A DNA stretch of 64,000 bases, from the NCBI GenBank assembly GCA_036346355.1, contig CM070578.1, positions 13,096,501 to 13,160,500 on the forward strand, read 5' to 3'. Shown piece by piece: positions 10,056 to 21,664 of this stretch (position 1 is its first letter; each line of letters starts with the position of its first letter). The notes beneath the pieces were generated by a model. The model was not told the origin of the DNA, ran no database searches, and saw nothing but the letters and a program-made list of their open reading frames with translations. The DNA is from Rhipidocladum racemiflorum (Eukaryota; Streptophyta; Magnoliopsida; Poales; Poaceae). A program made the translations under genes and the position numbers.

Positions 10056-12323
10056 TTAGACTTTGTTTTTAGGTACCCAAATCCTTTTGGGTCCTTGCAT
10101 ATTAGTGATCAAAACTTTTGGTACCCACACCTTCTTCTTACTCTTTTCACTAGAGTTGTGGGCACCGACAAAATGAGCAATCACTTTACCACGGTGATTT
10201 CTCTTCAACATATAGGAAGCAAAGTGAATAGAATGAGATGCATGATGTTGAAGATGCTTCTTAGATTCTTGCCCGGTCTTGATGACATGTGTGGTGGTCA
10301 ATGGTTGTTTGTCATTTCCTTTGACAAACTGGATGCATTCTTACCTCTTACCACCACACGGTCATTTCTTTTGCATTCATTCTTATCATATCCTAGCCCT
10401 TCTTTGTTTTTGTTTCCTCGACCATTTATGGTCTTATATAAGGCATCCTTGGATTGATAAGTTTTCATGCAACCGTACCTTACCAAGGCACTTAGTCTCT
10501 CGTTTTCGCTTTTTAATACTTGCATGAATTGGGAGTTAGTAGTGCAAGCATTAACATCGACATTGTAGCAACGAGAGCAACCATTGCTAGTGGAAGGAAT
10601 AGATGCTAATTTTGAATCAACAATTGGAGAGTTAATATCGTTAAGAGATTCAATTTGCACTTCAAGAGCTTGGAGATTGTTTTCCAGACTTATGACATTC
10701 TCTTGAAGTGACTCATTTGAACCCTTAAGCATTTCAATTGAATTATTAGCCAAATCAAGCTTTTTGGTTAACAATTCAATAGTCTCCTTTTCTTTAGTGA
10801 GGATCTTCTCGAGAGGAAGAGTTTTCTTCTTTTCACAAATTAACAACTCTTCTTGCTTCTCGAGAGTTTCCTCTTGACTATCTATTCTTTTCAATAGCTT
10901 ATGAATCTTAGCAATAGACGATTTGCTCAAATCACAAAATAGAGCATCATCATTATCATCGTCGCTTTCTAATTCACTATCGCTACTTGGGGGTTTGGTT
11001 TTAGCCATTACCTTGCGCCCTTTGGCCATAAGACAAATAGGCGCGTCGTGGTCGGAGTCGTTGTCGCTCAATTCCCCGAATAGCGACTTTGTCGGTGGAG
11101 TGGCTTCTATGGCGAGGGTGGCGACTCCTTCATCATCGGTGTCGAGTCGAGTCGTATGAATCCCATTCTTCTCCAATGTGAGCTCGCCCCGAGTACTTCT
11201 TCTTGTAAGTCTTGTTCTTCTTGAGCGGCTCACTTTTCTTGTTCTCATTTTGGTTGTTCTTCTTCTTTGGACAATCGGCGATGAAGTGTCCAACTTCACC
11301 GCACTCATAGCAAGCCCTCTTTGTGTTTGTTCTTCTTCTTGATTTGTCGTTGTAGTTCTTCTTGTACTTGCTTGACCCATCATACTTGAGGAACTTTTTG
11401 AATTTCCTTACAAATAGAGCCAAGTCTTCTTCGTCTTCGCTTTCATCTTCCTCTTCATCACTTGAGGTTGATTCTTCCTTTTTGCTTGCCTTCAAAGCTA
11501 TTTGCTTCAGTCTTGAGCTCGAGCTTTGCTTGGCAAGGTTCTTTACTTCTTTTGCTTCCTCCTCCATGAGCTCATGTGAAAGAATTCTTCCAAGCACGTC
11601 ATTTGGAGTGAGCCTTTTGAAATCCTTTCGCTCTCGTATAAGAGTTACGAGAGTCGAGTTCCTTGGAGCAAAGGCTCTCAACATTCTTTTTACCACGACG
11701 TGGTCCGTCATATCCTTGCTTCCAAGCCCTCTTATCTTGTTTACGAGGATCATCAAGCGGTCATACATTTGTTGCGGAGTCTCATCATCATTCATAACGA
11801 ATCTCCCCAACTTGCCTTCTAGCAATTCAATCTTTGACTCCCTTACACTTGATGTACCCTCATGTGCAACTTGGAGTGTGTCCCATATCTCTTTGGCTTC
11901 TTCCAAGCCGTCCACTTTGTTGAATTCCTCGGGACTCAACGCTCCAAGCAACACGCTTGCGGCTTGAGCATTGCGGTGGATGTTTTGCTCTTGCTCCGGC
12001 GTAAGCTCCATATCGTCTTCCGGCACATCTAAACATGTGCAAACAATCTTCCAAACACTAGGATGGAGTGACATCAAATGCATTTTCATCTTGTGCCTCC
12101 AAGCGGAATAGTACGTGCCATCGAAAAATGATGCACGCCCGGAGGGCACAGTAATATAGGAATGCGAAGAAGAAGTATTTAATTTTTCGTAATTAAAAGG
12201 AATTTGAGCTCCCTACGATGACGTTGAGGTGTCACCTTCCTTGGTCTTCGTGGGAGTTCCATGTCCGGCCTTTGGACTACCTTCTTCCCCCGACACGACA
12301 ACCTTCAATCCGGTGTTGGCCAT
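10056..12323 (-). pseudogene. Copia D gag with CCHC zinc knuckle and coiled coil
   Basis: The likely start is the ATG at 12323 (MANTGLKVVVSG), with one in-frame stop at 12213-12215. The open part then runs from 12149 to 11133 and contains a UBN2-type gag domain (SAWRHKMKMHL through RFVMNDDETPQQMYDRL), an acidic stretch and the CCHC knuckle CYECGEVGHFIADC. A frame change near 11200 leads into 11190-10298: an acidic segment, a long heptad-rich coiled coil (about residues KIHKLLKRIDSQEETLEKQ onwards) and a second Cys-containing region. The unusually long gag with coiled coil is typical of SIRE-type Copia elements. It would form the virus-like particle. Not intact here. Confidence 0.88.
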
Positions 12324-12360
12324 CACGTTCCTTCAAGCGGTTAGGCCTTCGAGAAGGTTC

Positions 12361-12374
12361 GGCTCTGATACCAA
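12361..12374 (-). other. Copia D primer-binding site (tRNA-iMet)
   Basis: The minus strand reads TTGGTATCAGAGCC one base inside the 5' LTR. It is complementary to the 3' end of initiator tRNA-Met, the usual primer of plant Copia elements. Confidence 0.9.
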
Positions 12375-12454
12375 TTGAAAAGATGAGAAAGTTGCCTAGA
12401 GGGGGGGTGAATAGGCAGTTTAAAATTTAAACTAAATTTGTCGCAGCGGAAAGA

Positions 12455-12513
12455 GTATCGGAACTTCCGGTGTTGGATCGGAACTTCCGATACCAGTTCG
12501 GAATGTCCGATCG
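12455..12513. promoter_or_regulatory. CGGA-N3-TCCG dyads, 5' LTR distal cluster
   Basis: Three copies (centres ACT, ACT, ATG). The other LTR has five in the same place because an 18-bp unit is repeated there. Confidence 0.7.
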
Positions 12514-13089
12514 ACTTTTGACCAGGACAAATAACAACTGAAAGTAATAATCTTAAGAGACAGTATAAGAAGGTTGGATCAAAACAATAAGGAGACAAGC
12601 TAAAGCAAAGTGAAAAAGAAGACACGGAATTGATCCCGGAGTTCGGATTCTTGAGGGAATCCTACGTCTCCGTTGAGGAGGCTCCAAAGAGCCGGGTCTT
12701 TTCCAACCCTTTCCTCCCAAACCTCGGTCACACTTGAGGCTTGGTTCCACTATTGGTTCCTTTCCTTTCGGAGGCGGAGCCGGCCTTTACAAACTTCTCA
12801 CGGCGTCCCACAATCCTTGGGAGCTCGTGATCGACGCCTAGCCGTCTAGGAGTCCTTCAACCTCCAAGAGTAACAAATGCACGTTGATTGATCTTGGAGG
12901 AACACTCTAATGCTCAAGATGAAAGACACTTGCTTTTCACTCTAGCTCCAAATCTCACTTCTAGTCCTCACTCCTTGGATGATCCCTAAGATCAAAGAGG
13001 AGGGCTCAAAAGTAGACTAGAGAGGGCTCAAGGTGCACTAAAGTTCTGCCAAATAGAGTGTGTAACCCTCAAATGAGAGAGGGGTGGAG

Positions 13090-13097
13090 TATTTATA
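13090..13097 (-). promoter_or_regulatory. Copia D LTR TATA box
   Basis: TATAAATA on the minus strand, about 45 bp downstream (element sense) of the last dyad of the U3 array. This is the expected distance and order for an LTR promoter. Confidence 0.7.
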
Positions 13098-13140
13098 GTT
13101 TCTTGCAAAAACTAGCCGTTATACACCCACTCAGTTGCAT

Positions 13141-13614
13141 ATCGGAACTTCCGATATCAACATCAGAATGTCCGATATGTACAAATAATCAGAACTCGAG
13201 CGCACTCCAACTGTCAAACAAGATGCATCGGAACTTCCGATGTCAACATCGGAACTTCCGATGTTCCCAGAAAAGCCCTTGACAAAATGCTTCTAAGTCC
13301 ATATCGGACTGTCCGATATATACATCGGAACTTCCGATACCTATATCGGAATATCCGATATAATATATCGGAGTGTCCGATAATTCCAGAGAGCTCCCTT
13401 TTTTCGGATTGAACACATCGGAACTTCCGATGTAAAATATCGGAACTTCCGATCTTTACAGAGAGCACCCTAGAAAGCTTTACAACGTATCGGAACTTCC
13501 GATCGTAAATATCGGAACTTCCGATACATCTTCTACGCATCGGACTGAAGCAAGCATGCACATCAGAATGTCCGGTCACATCGGAACTTCCGATGTAATG
13601 TCGGAATGTCCGAC
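13141..13614. promoter_or_regulatory. CGGA-N3-TCCG dyad array in U3 of Copia D 5' LTR
   Basis: Fifteen copies in about 475 bp, for example at 13141-13155, 13227-13241, 13248-13262, 13324-13338, 13345-13359, 13368-13382, 13418-13432, 13439-13453, 13489-13503, 13511-13525, 13580-13594 and 13600-13614. The commonest form is ATCGGAACTTCCGAT. Centres vary (ACT, ATG, CTG, ATA, GTG) while the CGGA and TCCG arms are mostly kept; two copies have CAGA in the left arm. Spacing is irregular (6-80 bp), so this is not a simple tandem repeat. Confidence 0.8.
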
Positions 13615-13659
13615 TTGAACTTAGATAAAAACACATTCCGGTGCATGCGCGATGACTTA

Positions 13660-13891
13660 GGGTGCGTTTGGTTCGTGGAATGAGGTTGAATGGGATGGGA
13701 TGGTCCTGTACCATTTGGTTCCATTATTTTGGGTGAACGAGATGGTTCAGCATCTAGAGGGAATATTCCTCAAAATTGTACCACTTGGTTCAGGATGGGA
13801 TGGTTCCATTCAAGCAACCAAACGCATGGATGAGCTTTTTCTTGAACCATCTCATACATGTACCACTTGGTACAGGCAACCAAACACACCC
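13660..13891. mobile_element. Tourist-like (PIF/Harbinger) MITE in Copia D 5' LTR
   Basis: 232 bp with inverted ends GGGTGCGTTTGGTT and AACCAAACACACCC, flanked by TTA at 13657-13659 and 13892-13894. The other LTR of the same element has the uninterrupted site (near 4104-4110), which proves insertion after Copia D arrived. It has no coding capacity. Confidence 0.93.
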
Positions 13892-14181
13892 TTAGGGTCT
13901 CAATAAGATTTAAAGTAACATTCATCTGAGCATAGAGACTACCCTAGATCATCTACGATGCATCCCTCTTAATAGTACGGCATTCCTACAACACAAAGCA
14001 TAGAAAAAATAAAGTTACAAAGCCGTTTTACTCGCTTGAATTCGTTTGAGGGTGTCCTTCGCATGTAGAAGATCTCACATTTAATCTTTTACCTGTTCAC
14101 AAGCTCATTGAAGATATTAGTCCTTTTAATCGTTTGTCATTAATCAACCAAAACCAATTTAAGGGCCTAGATGCACTTTCA

Positions 14182-16796
14182 CCCCCCTGTCCTCTCCCTC
14201 CTCTTCCATCCCTCCCTCTACCTCTCCATGGCTAGGGTTGTGTTGGGTTTTGGGGGTCTAGGGTTTGGATGAAGGTTAGGTGTTTGATGAAATGCTAGGA
14301 AGGATGTAGGCTAGGTGTTTGTTGGAATGCCCATGGGGGAGATTGTTGCTTGGGAGTGCTCATGCAAAGGCTATGAAGTGGTTGTTGCAATGTGAATGCT
14401 AGGTGTTCGATCAAATGCCAATAAGGTGCTATTTAGTGGTTGAGTTCAATTAGTAGATGAATGTGTTTAGCGGATGTTGGTTGATGCTAAACCACCATAT
14501 GGGATGCTAGAATCCTTATCTAGGTCATATGGTACCTGTTGGTGATTAGTACTAATCTAGGTTGGAGTATTGTGGGTGCTCGATTATATGTGATTGGTTA
14601 TACGTGAAAGATCGAAATGGGTTGAGCTAACCAGTAGTGGATAGTTCTATGCGGTGGTTCAATGAATGAGTGTTGTTGTTAGTCGCCATCCATTTATAAA
14701 GGTCAGAGGTTGAAATAGTGTGGGGCGTTTCGAAATTGTGCTTGGCTATTGTTATAGACCTTCGTGTTGTGTTTCAATTTGGCTTGTCGAGTACTTGCAT
14801 GATTTTCTTAAATTCTCATTACATGTCATCGGCATAGCATTCATCTCATTTCATACATATGTATCGTGTAGCGAACGATCCCGCGGAGGGTGACGTGACC
14901 GCGATCGAGGGTGATCACGGTGAGCAGGTTGTCGCGGAGACTCCGGAAGAAGCATCAGGCAAGCGCCTAAGCATATTTACCCCTTTATCTGATTCTATTT
15001 TAGAGAATTAAATTGCTTAATTGGACGATTAAGTATGCATTAGGAGTTGAATGGTGGGAGCAGTGTTAGAACCCATTTGCTGCACATACACTCTTTGATA
15101 ATTGTAGAACACTTCCTTTGGAACGAATATATGGGTAATTATAACGTGTCCACGCTTAGTTTTGCTTAGATGTCGGGTTGGGCCAAGTGGGGGATGGTTC
15201 TCCCGCTTGCGATTATACTAATGGTTACTTGCACACATGATGGGTTGGAATGGATGTGATTGTGAGTTGGAATTGTTAAAATGTGGACCGGGCGGGGAAA
15301 TTGGTTCATTTGGGTATGGAGACCCAAATGTGTAGCCCCGTCTGTGTCGGTTAAGGACCGATCCGTAAGTGGAATAAGATTGAGCACACCCCGGTTGGTC
15401 GCATGCCCGATTATGGTACGGTAAGTCACTCTTTCTTTCATATTGAATCGATGGACCGTAACTTCCTGTGGTTGGACGTGGTTGAGGGCGAGGCTTAGGC
15501 CGGCTCTCGAGCGCCAAGCTGGGCTTGGGGCAGCTCGAGGGGGTGCTAGGTTTTCGGACCACAGGAGGACGCTTCAGCGATTGGGTATGGATGGGAGGGG
15601 GTTGACACGAGGCCCTTCGTGGTACGTGTCGTGCGATCAATGCTTCCCTGCAGGGTTAATTAAGCGATTCGAATTGCCGCGCTCTCGGATATGAGCAAGC
15701 TCGATCCTAACTTCTTCTGCGTAGTAAATAACTTGAACTTGTGGTTCGCCGTTGGGCTTGAGCTTTAAATTGGTTATGTATTGCTCTACTTTAATTGTTA
15801 TTACTTTCAATTTCACACTAGAAGTAAGTGCGGTCTATAACTGCCTTAAACTTGTAATTGGTTCGATTGTCGCACTTACATTACAAATGTTAATGCTTTT
15901 TCCGCACTTTTACCTTAAGCTTACTCCTTGCCACAACTAAATGCATAATCCTTTGGAGTCGGTCCTATATGGACCCACGGGTAAGTCTTGCGAGTACCTT
16001 CCGTACTCATGCTTCTGCTTTGTGGTTTTCAGGTGAGGATCAGGTGGGTGGATGCGAGTTCTGCCCGTACTGCCTCTCGGTGACTGGGCGGGGCACCGAG
16101 TAAAGGCTTGCCGACGCCCGTTATACCGGGAGTGTTCGAGGCGAGAACACTTCCGGGATTTGTCTTACTTTTGCTAAATGCATCCCTTTTGTTGTATAGA
16201 TAGATGCGGTTGTTGGGCTTTTGGATTTGGTAATGGACGCTTACGCGTATGTCGGGTTCCGTTTGTGTTTTCTTTAGCTGTTGATACTGCTGTGGTGCTG
16301 TGGTTGTCGCATTTACTTTCGCTATATATATTGAACTGTGTTTTCCTTGTCTGCTGAGTGGATGTCCGTGTTTATAGGAAGGTCATGCCGAAATTTTCTA
16401 GTTTTTGATGGCTTGGTTGATTTTTCGGGTTTTGGCTAGTCGTGGGTCTTTGTGGGTTGTTTTCGGTTGGGTCAGTAGTCGTCTTGGTTTGTCTTTGTGC
16501 GTGGTGTTTCCGCTTGCGCGTTCGGTCGTGACTGTTTCGAGTTCGTTGCCCCCTTTGTGCAAATTGAATTGATAACGGCATTGGAAACCGGTATGTGAGG
16601 ATCCTGGGCGAGTTCGGGACGCATACCGGGGGAATACCGGGGTTGTTGTCGAGTTGTTTGGACGTTCGTAGGGTTGTTTCCATTGGGCTTGGGTATTAGC
16701 ATCAGGATCACCTCCGGTGGTTTGTTGCTAGGATCCAAATCCGACGTGAGCAACTGTCCATCCAACAACTCGAGGACGATCTGGGCGGCTCCTCAC
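14182..16796 (+). repeat. Gypsy A 5' LTR, second part
   Basis: Continues the LTR after the Copia D insertion and ends CTCACA at 16796. Segments around 14870-14990 (GTGTAGCGAACGATCCCGCG) and 15170-15700 align by eye with Gypsy B at 56980-57100 and 57260-57790. No CGGA-N3-TCCG array was found in it. Confidence 0.85.
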
Positions 16797-16800
16797 AAGG

Positions 16801-16816
16801 TTGGTATCAGAGCAAG
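16801..16816 (+). other. Gypsy A primer-binding site
   Basis: TTGGTATCAGAGCAAG, complementary to initiator tRNA-Met, four bases after the LTR end. Confidence 0.85.
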
Positions 16817-17103
16817 GTGCATAAAGACGAACTTAAACTTGACGACCACTTAGGTGATTGATTAGGACTTGCATGATGCATTAGGTAGAGCTTAGTACTG
16901 ATTACCCGCCCTAGGTGTATATTTAGGAGAGTTACGTTAAATGGTGAGCGTGGGAGAAACGATTACGTTGAAATCGTGCATACATACTATGCATATGAGG
17001 TTCATGTCATGTCATGCATGCATATGTTTACCATGTCATTGTGCATCATACTTTATGCTTTTGTGTGGGGTTTAACCTGTGTCGTCTGTCTTGTTGGTGA
17101 CAG

Positions 17104-18540
17104 AATGCGTACCCGCGGGGCTTCCACCTCTGGGGGTGATGGAGGTGCCGAGCGACAGCGGCCAGAGGGTGCTGACCCGCCGCCTCCTCCCAACGTGTTG
17201 GACATTCTGCAGCGGACCGAGCAGCACCAGGAGGCGACAAATCGTATCCTGGAGATGCTAGTCCAGGATCGGGTCCAGCATGGTGGCCGCGGTGATGGGC
17301 GAGGTCGGCCCACCAGCTATCTCGACTTCCTGCACACGCAGCCACCGGTCTTCTCACGGGCCACCGATCCGTTGGAGGCCGACGATTGGCTGCGCCGCGA
17401 TAGAGCGTAAGTTTGCTCTTATCGATCGTGGGGAGCTCCAAGGCCCACTTCACGGCGCGGCGGCTCCAGAGCCTGGCGGTGCTTGGTGGGCCAATTTGCG
17501 GGTGATGCGACTGCCGGGCACCGATTTACTTGGCTGAGTTCCGTGAGGCGTTTGGGCGTACCACATCCCGAAGGGCCTCATGGACATGAAGAAGCGGCGA
17601 TTTCGCTCTCCGACGATTCGGCAAGTCGGTGGTTGACTACTCGCAAGAGTTCAACTACCTGGCGCGAGACGCCGGAGGAGGTCGACACCGACCGGAAGAA
17701 GCGGTCGGTTTGTGAGTGGTGGCCGACAGATCAAGATGCATAAAGCTGTCCGTCTGCGACTTCGCCGACTACAATGACCTGGTGAGCTGCGCGATCAACT
17801 GTTGAGCTCAAGATGCGAGCTCATTAGGAGGAGAAGAAGAGGAAGCGGGCGGCGGCTCGCGGGCTCAGGCGGTCTCGTATCGACGCCGAGGCCGTCTGCT
17901 CCAGCGCCGTCTCGATCGGTCGCGACAATGACCGTCGATTCGCTGCTACCGGCCACGACCACCGCTCATACCGGCGGCGAAGCGGCCAGCGGGTCGGTCC
18001 CGGTCCGTGCTACAATTGCGGGCCGGGCCACTTCATCTGGATCGCCCATTCCCACGCCGAACAACAAAGCGTTTGCGCTCCACGGCGGCCAGTAGCGACA
18101 ACACCACCGCCGTTACGCCGAACCGAGGCAAGCGTCACCTTCGTCGACGCCGAGGTGGTTCCCGAGGGCTCCGCCGCTAGCCGGGCACGCTTTCTTGTTG
18201 AGGGCATGAGGCTAGAGTGTTGTTTGATTCAGGGACCTCCCATTCTTTTATCCGCACGGGTTTGCGGAGCAAAGATCGATGAGGGTCGATGGCGTGTCAC
18301 CTCTTTTCCGATTGAGGCACCAGGGTCGAAGATCACGGTCGAGGCAGATGGTTCGAAGGCGAGTTCGATTCGAGGATTTCGTTCACCGCCGACTTGTCGC
18401 TTCTAGACCTGCGGGGAATAGATGTCATCCTGGGGATGAGTTGGCTGACACGACAGCAGGCTGTTTTGGATTGCTGTAGTCGTACCCTGTCACTCCGAAA
18501 TCCGAAGGGCGGCCGACTCACTCTACTTCTTAATGAGAAC
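17104..18540 (+). pseudogene. Gypsy A gag and protease, decayed
   Basis: From the ATG at 17104 (MRTRGASTSGG) the gag reads through a proline-rich segment and LDILQRTEQHQEATNRILEM to FLHTQPPVFS and PLEADDWLR. It then continues in other frames with WWANLRVM, a zinc-knuckle trace (CYNCG.GHF) near 18010 and the protease signatures LFDSGTSHSFI and DVILGMSWL near 18215-18440. At least four frame changes are needed. Sequence matching Gypsy B stops at about 18543, so pol is absent. The same protein set in Gypsy B identifies it as a chromovirus gag-protease. Confidence 0.8.
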
Positions 18541-18543
18541 AAA

Positions 18544-19596
18544 CAGGGCCTTAAATTCATTAAATTGATTTAGGTTGTGCTCAATCGATCGTAGAATCAT
18601 CCATTATATGTTAATGGAGTGTAAGGATGATTGAGACAATCATGTGTCTTGGACAAACCGTTTTCATGAGTTGTGATTGAGTTAGGTTAAGTTCAAGAGG
18701 TTGAGAAGAAGATAAGAGAGGTTCATCAAGAGGATATAAACAAGATAATATAGCTGGGGGACGACCTTAAAGTGAAGATTGATTGAAGATCATAAAGACT
18801 TCAAGAGAGCCAGGTGACAATCCCGGAGAGAAACAAAATGATCAAATATCATTTAAGGCCCAAAGGGGATCGTTAGCATGCGGCGTCGCAAAAGGTATAA
18901 CTAGATATGCTAAGAATTTCCTTATCTTTATGTCTAGTATTTAGCGCCGTATTATTAAGAAGGGTTGAGTTTTTAGTTTAAACTTCATCTTATGGTGATG
19001 AACTCAATCCGGTCACTCGAGTTCAAAGTGTTCTTCTCATTTGGATTTTGCATGGAGCTAACCATTTGGCGTGTGTTACGAATGTGTGAAGCTCGTGCTT
19101 GGCGTATTTACATAGTACTGTTTTCATCCTCTCTAAATTATCTTTTCTTTTTTAGCTTGAGAATAGATGCATTGCTAGTATAAAAATAAGAACAAAATGA
19201 CCATTATGATTTTCAAACTAAGAAATATCAACAACCAAACTGTAAACACATACACAAAAGACCTAAAACACGCACACACGTGTGTATATATATCTTTAAT
19301 CGTTAATTATTACACTTGTGTGAACTATAGATCAAAGAGAGACCATATATAGATCAATGAGCACAAGGGAGAGCTAGAAACCATTGTAAAAACATTAGGG
19401 AATGCAGCATATACTACAGAAGAAGCACATCCTAGAAAAGCAAGAGCTTCGTACCCTTTTTGACCAGTGGCAATGTTGTGTAGTTAAAGGATAGAGGAAT
19501 TCTTTTAACTAATATTTTGTTATAATACATAAATACTATCTTATTATTTATCAAACATGACTATGTATAATGAAGCCTGCATTAAAGAAATACTAT
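18544..19596. other. Spacer beyond the Gypsy A truncation, no feature recognised
   Basis: Moderately AT-rich. Contains short ORFs without recognisable domains and a CACACACGTGTGTATATATA simple stretch near 19274. I found no LTR ends or inverted ends here. Confidence 0.5.
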
Positions 19597-20185
19597 GGTC
19601 TTATTTGTTTGGATTTTTTCACCGTCAAAAAACCGAAGGTTAAACAAATAGGCATCTTTTTATGTACGCCTTTTCAAAAGCTATAAATTTTTATATAACT
19701 AAAAGGCAAAAGTCAACGGAGAGGTACTTTTTGGCTTATTGAGAGTTAGTTTTAGACTAATGCCACTAAAGTTAGGTAAAATCACCCACCGGTACCAAGT
19801 ATAAAAGTGGATAGTTTTTAAGTTGTTTAAGGCTTTGTTTGTTTATGCTTAAGCCTTTTGGTTTATAGTTTAAAGCCAGCTTTTGGGCTTAAACAACTTA
19901 AAAGTTATCGGCTTTTATACGTGGTAGATGTATGTAATTTTACTTAATTTCAATAGTATTAGTCTAAAACCAGCCCTTAATAAGTCAAAAAAACACATCT
20001 TAGATCATTTTTGACTTTTAGTTATATGGATGTTTATAGCTTTTGAAAAGTCTAGATAAAAAACGATCCATTTATTTAGATTTTGTTTTTAAGCCAATAA
20101 AAAAACTCAAATAAACATAGCTTAAACAAAAAAAAACTGGTTTTAACCTAAAAACCAAAAAGCTTGAAGTGAAACAAACATGGCC
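19597..20185. mobile_element. Fold-back (hairpin) non-autonomous element
   Basis: Two long arms, about 19600-19850 and 19885-20185, are imperfect reverse complements of each other. Shared segments include CTTTTCAAAAGCTATAAA, TTAGTTTTAGACTAAT and AAGTTGTTTAAGSC. The ends read GGTCTTATTTGTTT and, inverted, GGCCATGTTTGTTT, flanked by TAT on both sides. No coding capacity. The superfamily is uncertain. Confidence 0.75.
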
Positions 20186-20227
20186 TATATCTCCCGATTA
20201 AAACATCAAAGAAGCTTTTATTTCATG

Positions 20228-21302
20228 CAGGGTTTCACTTTTCGTTTCGAACTCAAATTTCGACACCCCGGCGGTATCGAAATTCGCGAAATTTCACTCG
20301 AAATTCGCTCAAAACCGCTCGGTTCTAAAGTCAAATGGATTTGAAATATAGTCAAAAAGTCTTGAAACCTCCGAGCGAAATTCGCTCGAAAAACCGCTCA
20401 AAAAGACTCGAAATCCGCTCGAAAAGTTCGAAAAACCGACGGCAGCTGAAAAAATAGGGGAAATGTAGAAAAATTAGAAAAAATTGTAAAAAATTATTGT
20501 ACAATATGGAAAAAGCCATTAAAGACAAAAAATAATATTTGACGAATTACTTCAACAAATATTGCTACTAAATATAATTGAATAAATATTGAAACATGCA
20601 GTGTGTTGTGGAGGTGTAGTCTAAAATTCTGATTCAAATGTTGCACTTATTTGATCAACTATGATTTTTGCAGGCTGTAGGAGATCCTGTAACAATGTAT
20701 TTTCATTTGTTTTTTATGTACTACAGTTGATTGTTTAATATTTGCATTCGTGTTGAATATTTAGTTATGATATGTCTCTCTCTCAAAATAATAGAAAAAA
20801 AATGATAGACGGTTTATCGCTAGAGGTTTTATATAATTCTATATTGATTGTTGACAAGTTAAAGTGGGGATTTTGATTTAGTCTAATGATCTCTTAGCAG
20901 TTTACATGTGATTTTAAGAAAAACCCAGATGTACTTTCTGAATACAGGTTATGATTTTATGGATAATGCCTTTTTACCTCATGCAGCTGGTTTTTACAAG
21001 AAAATATTGGTATAAAATATACTTCAATAAATATGACTACTAAATATACTTCAACAAATATTTATACTAAATATACTTTAACAAATATTGCTATTAAATA
21101 AATTGAATGGCTCAAAAACGTCTTCAAACTTCGTTTTTTTAAATAATATTCACATCAGAGGTCATAGGGCTATTAATATTAATTATGAAGAAATTTTGAA
21201 TAATTCTTTTAAATTTTTTAAAATTTAAATTTAAATTTAAACGAAATTTAAAACGACTTTTTTTTTCGAGCGGTACGAATTTGGTTCGAAAAGTCGAACC
21301 TG
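20228..21302. mobile_element. hAT-type non-autonomous element upstream of KEG
   Basis: 1075 bp with imperfect inverted ends beginning CAGGGTTTCACTTTTCG (left) and, inverted, CAGGTTCGACTTTTCG (right). It is flanked by an 8-bp duplication ATTTCATG (20220-20227) and ATTTCACG (21303-21310), one mismatch. Subterminal regions are rich in short CTCGAAA/TTCGAGC words, as in many hAT elements, and the interior is AT-rich and non-coding. It ends 362 bp before the KEG start codon. Confidence 0.85.
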
Positions 21303-21664
21303 ATTTCACGTTTCAACACCGCGTCATCTGCCCACACTCCAAAAGCTCCAATCCGAAACACTCGAACAGATGGCGCCGCCGAATACTCGCGCCGCACGCA
21401 CCAGACAGAGTACCAGACCACCCCCGTTCCCAGAGCCACGAAAAGACGGGGGGTTGCTTGTCGTCCGGTCGTCCCTCCCAGGCTCCCACCGCATCATCAC
21501 CAACCCCACCTCCCAAGCTCCCATACTCTTCATCGAAAAATCCCACGCCCCTCTCTGCCCCCAAACCCCCCTCCCCACCCAGATCTACCCGTCGCCTCCC
21601 GCACCTGGGCTAGGGCACCGCGCGGCCCCAAAACCCTACTCCGCCCCCGCCCCGGGCCGGCGCG
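21303..21664 (+). promoter_or_regulatory. KEG proximal promoter and 5' UTR region
   Basis: GC-rich and pyrimidine-rich on the + strand, with CCCACC and CCTCCC runs and no clear TATA box, typical of a housekeeping-like plant promoter. The transcription start cannot be fixed from sequence alone. Everything upstream of 21302 is transposon, so the native core promoter that remains is at most this long. Confidence 0.5.

Larger units (their letters stand above)
2798..14181 (-). mobile_element. Copia element D, SIRE/Maximus type, nearly full length
   Basis: An 11.4-kb element on the minus strand, flanked by CCCCC(C) on both sides (2792-2797 and 14182-14187), the likely target-site duplication. It has two LTRs, a tRNA-iMet primer-binding site, gag with coiled coil, protease, integrase, reverse transcriptase, RNase H, an extra envelope-position ORF and a polypurine tract. 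The order PR-IN-RT-RH is Copia. The long gag, the extra ORF after RNase H and an LTR edge reading TGAAAGTGCAT in element sense indicate the SIRE/Maximus lineage. Scattered stops and shifts mean this copy is not autonomous as given. The two LTRs are very similar apart from array expansion and a MITE, so the insertion is fairly young. Confidence 0.93.
12376..14181 (-). repeat. Copia D 5' LTR (right), with MITE inside
   Basis: 1806 bp, or about 1571 bp once the 232-bp Tourist MITE and its TTA duplication are removed. In element sense it starts TGAAAGTGCATC at 14181. It contains the U3 dyad array (13141-13614), the TATA box (13090-13097, minus strand) and a three-copy distal array at about 12455-12513. 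Confidence 0.93.
2422..18543 (+). mobile_element. Gypsy element A: 5' LTR, gag, protease; truncated; hosts Copia D
   Basis: A chromovirus-type Gypsy copy whose 5' LTR begins TGTCATGGCCC at 2422 and resumes after the Copia D insertion at 14182, ending CTCACA at 16796. A primer-binding site follows at 16801, then decayed gag and aspartic protease up to about 18543, where homology to Gypsy B (near 52870) stops. Reverse transcriptase, integrase and the 3' LTR are missing, so no target-site duplication can be checked. The LTR body is clearly related to that of Gypsy B (same segments around 14870-16796 and 56980-58666) but is much more diverged. Confidence 0.85.

Noticed and set aside
13141..13614. 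CRISPR-like look of regularly recurring palindromes
   Set aside because: Repeats are 15 bp with irregular spacing, vary in their centre, lie in an LTR of a plant genome and have no cas genes.
13141..13614. Heat-shock elements in the LTR (GAA/TTC pairs)
   Set aside because: A heat-shock element needs nGAAnnTTCn with a two-base gap. Here GAA and TTC are one base apart and the fixed part is CGGA/TCCG, so the spacing does not fit.
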